In this document: positions 62,824-64,000 of the stretch, piece by piece
Numbering within the stretch: position 1 is the stretch's first letter
Layout: each line of letters opens with the position of its first letter
Position numbers and translations under genes: made by a program
Assembly (NCBI RefSeq): GCF_014652915.1
Contig: NZ_BMZS01000008.1
Location: 1 to 64,000 of the forward strand
DNA: 64,000 nucleotides
DNA from: Thalassobaculum fulvum
Lineage (GTDB): Bacteria; Pseudomonadota; Alphaproteobacteria; Thalassobaculales; Thalassobaculaceae
Reading direction: 5' to 3'
The notes under the pieces: model-generated
Told to the model about the DNA's origin: nothing
Seen by the model: the letters and a program-made list of their open reading frames with translations, nothing else
Databases searched by the model: none

Positions 62824-64000
62824 TCAGTCCTGGCCGCCGGCGACCAGCAGACCCTCGACCCGGAGCGTCGGCACGTCGATGCCGTACTTGAACTCCAGGT
62901 CGTCGGCCGGGGTCAGGGTCCGGAAGATGTCCCGCAGATGGCCGGCGATGGTCATCTCCGAGACCGGGAAGGTGATCTCGCCGTTCTCGATCCAGTAGCC
63001 GGCGGCCCCGCGGCTGTAGTCGCCGGTCACCAGGTTCACCGACGAGCCCATCAGTTCGGTCACGTAGAACCCGCGCTCGATGTCGGCGATCAGCGCGTCG
63101 CGGCCGACCGCGCCCTTGTCGAGGTACAGGTTGGTGGAACCCGGGCTCGGCGGCGAACCGGCGCCGCGGGCGGCGTGGCCGGTGCTCTCGAGCCCGAGCT
63201 GGCGCGCCGTGGCGAGGTCCAGGAACCAGCTCGCCAGCCGGCCGTCCTCGACCATCGCCCGCGGGCCGGTCGGCAGCCCCTCGCCGTCGAACGGCTTGGA
63301 GCGGTGGCCGCGCGGCCGATGCGGGTCGTCCACCACGCGGATTCCGGGCGCGAACAGGGCCGCGCCCATGTCGTTCTTCAGGAAGCTCGTCCCGCGGGCG
63401 ATCGACGAGCCGTTGATGGCGGAAGCCAGATGCATCAGCACCGAGCGGCCGGCCCGCGGGTCGTACACCACCGGCAGGGTCGCGGTCTTGGGGCGTCGAG
63501 GGTTCAGCCGCCGGACCGCCCGTTCGCCGGCACTCCGGCCGATCTCCTCGGCGGGCTTCAGGTCGGCGTCGTACACCGCGGCCGTGTAGTCGTAGTCGCG
63601 CTCCATCTTCTGGCCGGTACCGGCGACCACCGAGGCGGCGATCGAGAAGCTGGACCGGCGGTAGGTGCCGGCGAAGCCGTTGCTGGCGGCCAGCGCGACC
63701 TCGGTGGTTCCCCAGCTGGCCTCGCCGCCCTCGGAATTGGTCACCCCCTCGACCGCCAGCGCTGCCTCCTCGGCGATCCGGGCGCGCTCGACCAGGGTCT
63801 CGGCCGACGGCTCGGTCGGGTCGAACATCTCGATCGCCGGCCAGCTCCGGGCGATCTGGCCGGGGTCGGCGATGCCGGCGTACTTGTCCTCGGGCGCCGC
63901 CTTTGCCATGGCGAGCGCCCGCGACACCAGCTCGTCCAGCGCGTCGGTCGCGAAGTCGGTCGACGACACCACCGCCTGGCGCCGGCCGACGAACACCCGG
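62824..64000 (-). CDS. pmbA: TldD/PmbA family protein, partial
   Basis: The C-terminal part (about 391 residues) of a PmbA/TldE-type protein; the start lies beyond the window edge. TldD/TldE is a zinc-dependent protease pair that matures peptides such as microcins and CcdA. TldE-type members lack the HExxH of TldD, and none is seen here. Motifs include SSIARGTSFLKNDMG, RGAGSPPSPGSTNLYL and SVNLVTGDYSRGAAGYWIENG, the family signature near the end. No other gene in the window needs it. Confidence 0.9.
   Translation of the reverse strand, partial: RVFVGRRQAVVSSTDFATDALDELVSRALAMAKAAPEDKYAGIADPGQIARSWPAIEMFDPTEPSAETLVERARIAEEAALAVEGVTNSEGGEASWGTTEVALAASNGFAGTYRRSSFSIAASVVAGTGQKMERDYDYTAAVYDADLKPAEEIGRSAGERAVRRLNPRRPKTATLPVVYDPRAGRSVLMHLASAINGSSIARGTSFLKNDMGAALFAPGIRVVDDPHRPRGHRSKPFDGEGLPTGPRAMVEDGRLASWFLDLATARQLGLESTGHAARGAGSPPSPGSTNLYLDKGAVGRDALIADIERGFYVTELMGSSVNLVTGDYSRGAAGYWIENGEITFPVSEMTIAGHLRDIFRTLTPADDLEFKYGIDVPTLRVEGLLVAGGQD

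Overview
The window is very GC-rich and has the codon use, short intergenic gaps and gene content of a free-living alphaproteobacterium, most like the Rhodospirillales. Pointers are the htpX/rsmB/rpe/heparinase block with a DUF1674 (SDHAF4) gene, the fused MrpA/B subunit in an mrp operon, FixJ-type two-component genes, and a PlcP/glycosyltransferase pair. The genus cannot be fixed from the sequence alone. I saw no rRNA, tRNA, CRISPR array, prophage or transposase. The largest gene-free stretches are 1-512 and 40590-41083.

Layout. (1) 513-1838: an envelope M23 peptidase. (2) 1918-13720: a catabolic and uptake locus. On the minus strand lie HAD dehalogenase, MmgE/PrpD, acyl-CoA dehydrogenase and ADP-forming acyl-CoA synthetase genes. 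They diverge from a peptide/opine-type ABC importer (binding protein and two permeases). The fused double-ATPase and a PAS protein follow on the minus strand. Two similar palindromic operator-like sites lie in the two promoter regions. (3) 13917-22805: GST, AzlCD exporter, cupin, class V aminotransferase, Tat-exported multicopper oxidase, a large FAD/Fe-S oxidoreductase and an AraC regulator. (4) 22995-28323: an idonate-type dehydrogenase and surface-polysaccharide genes (CapD/WbpM-like, epimerase, WecA-like transferase). (5) 28380-36949: conserved housekeeping genes (heparinase-fold protein, rpe, rsmB, htpX, sdhAF4, rsmD, rRNA pseudouridine synthase, tadA), interrupted by a GIY-YIG gene and a PEP-mutase/isocitrate-lyase-type gene. 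(6) 36957-46998: an FMN hydroxyacid oxidase, a MASE1 histidine kinase with a FixJ-type regulator, and the divergent mrp cation/proton antiporter operon. (7) 47078-53075: an EAL-CBS-GGDEF protein, a solitary TIR-like protein, purD, xseA and a second M23 peptidase. (8) 53072-59141: lipid genes lpxK, waaA and a DUF374 acyltransferase, then a probable plcP-agt pair diverging from a diacylglycerol-kinase-type gene. (9) 59239-64000: ppc, a YHS protein and a partial pmbA.

Two patterns stand out. First, seven intergenic spaces hold paired, inverted REP-like elements, and one pair of pairs brackets the GIY-YIG gene and supplies its last codons and stop. Second, the plcP-agt / lipid kinase intergenic region is unusually AT-rich and holds two candidate Pho boxes, which fits phosphate-starvation membrane-lipid remodelling.
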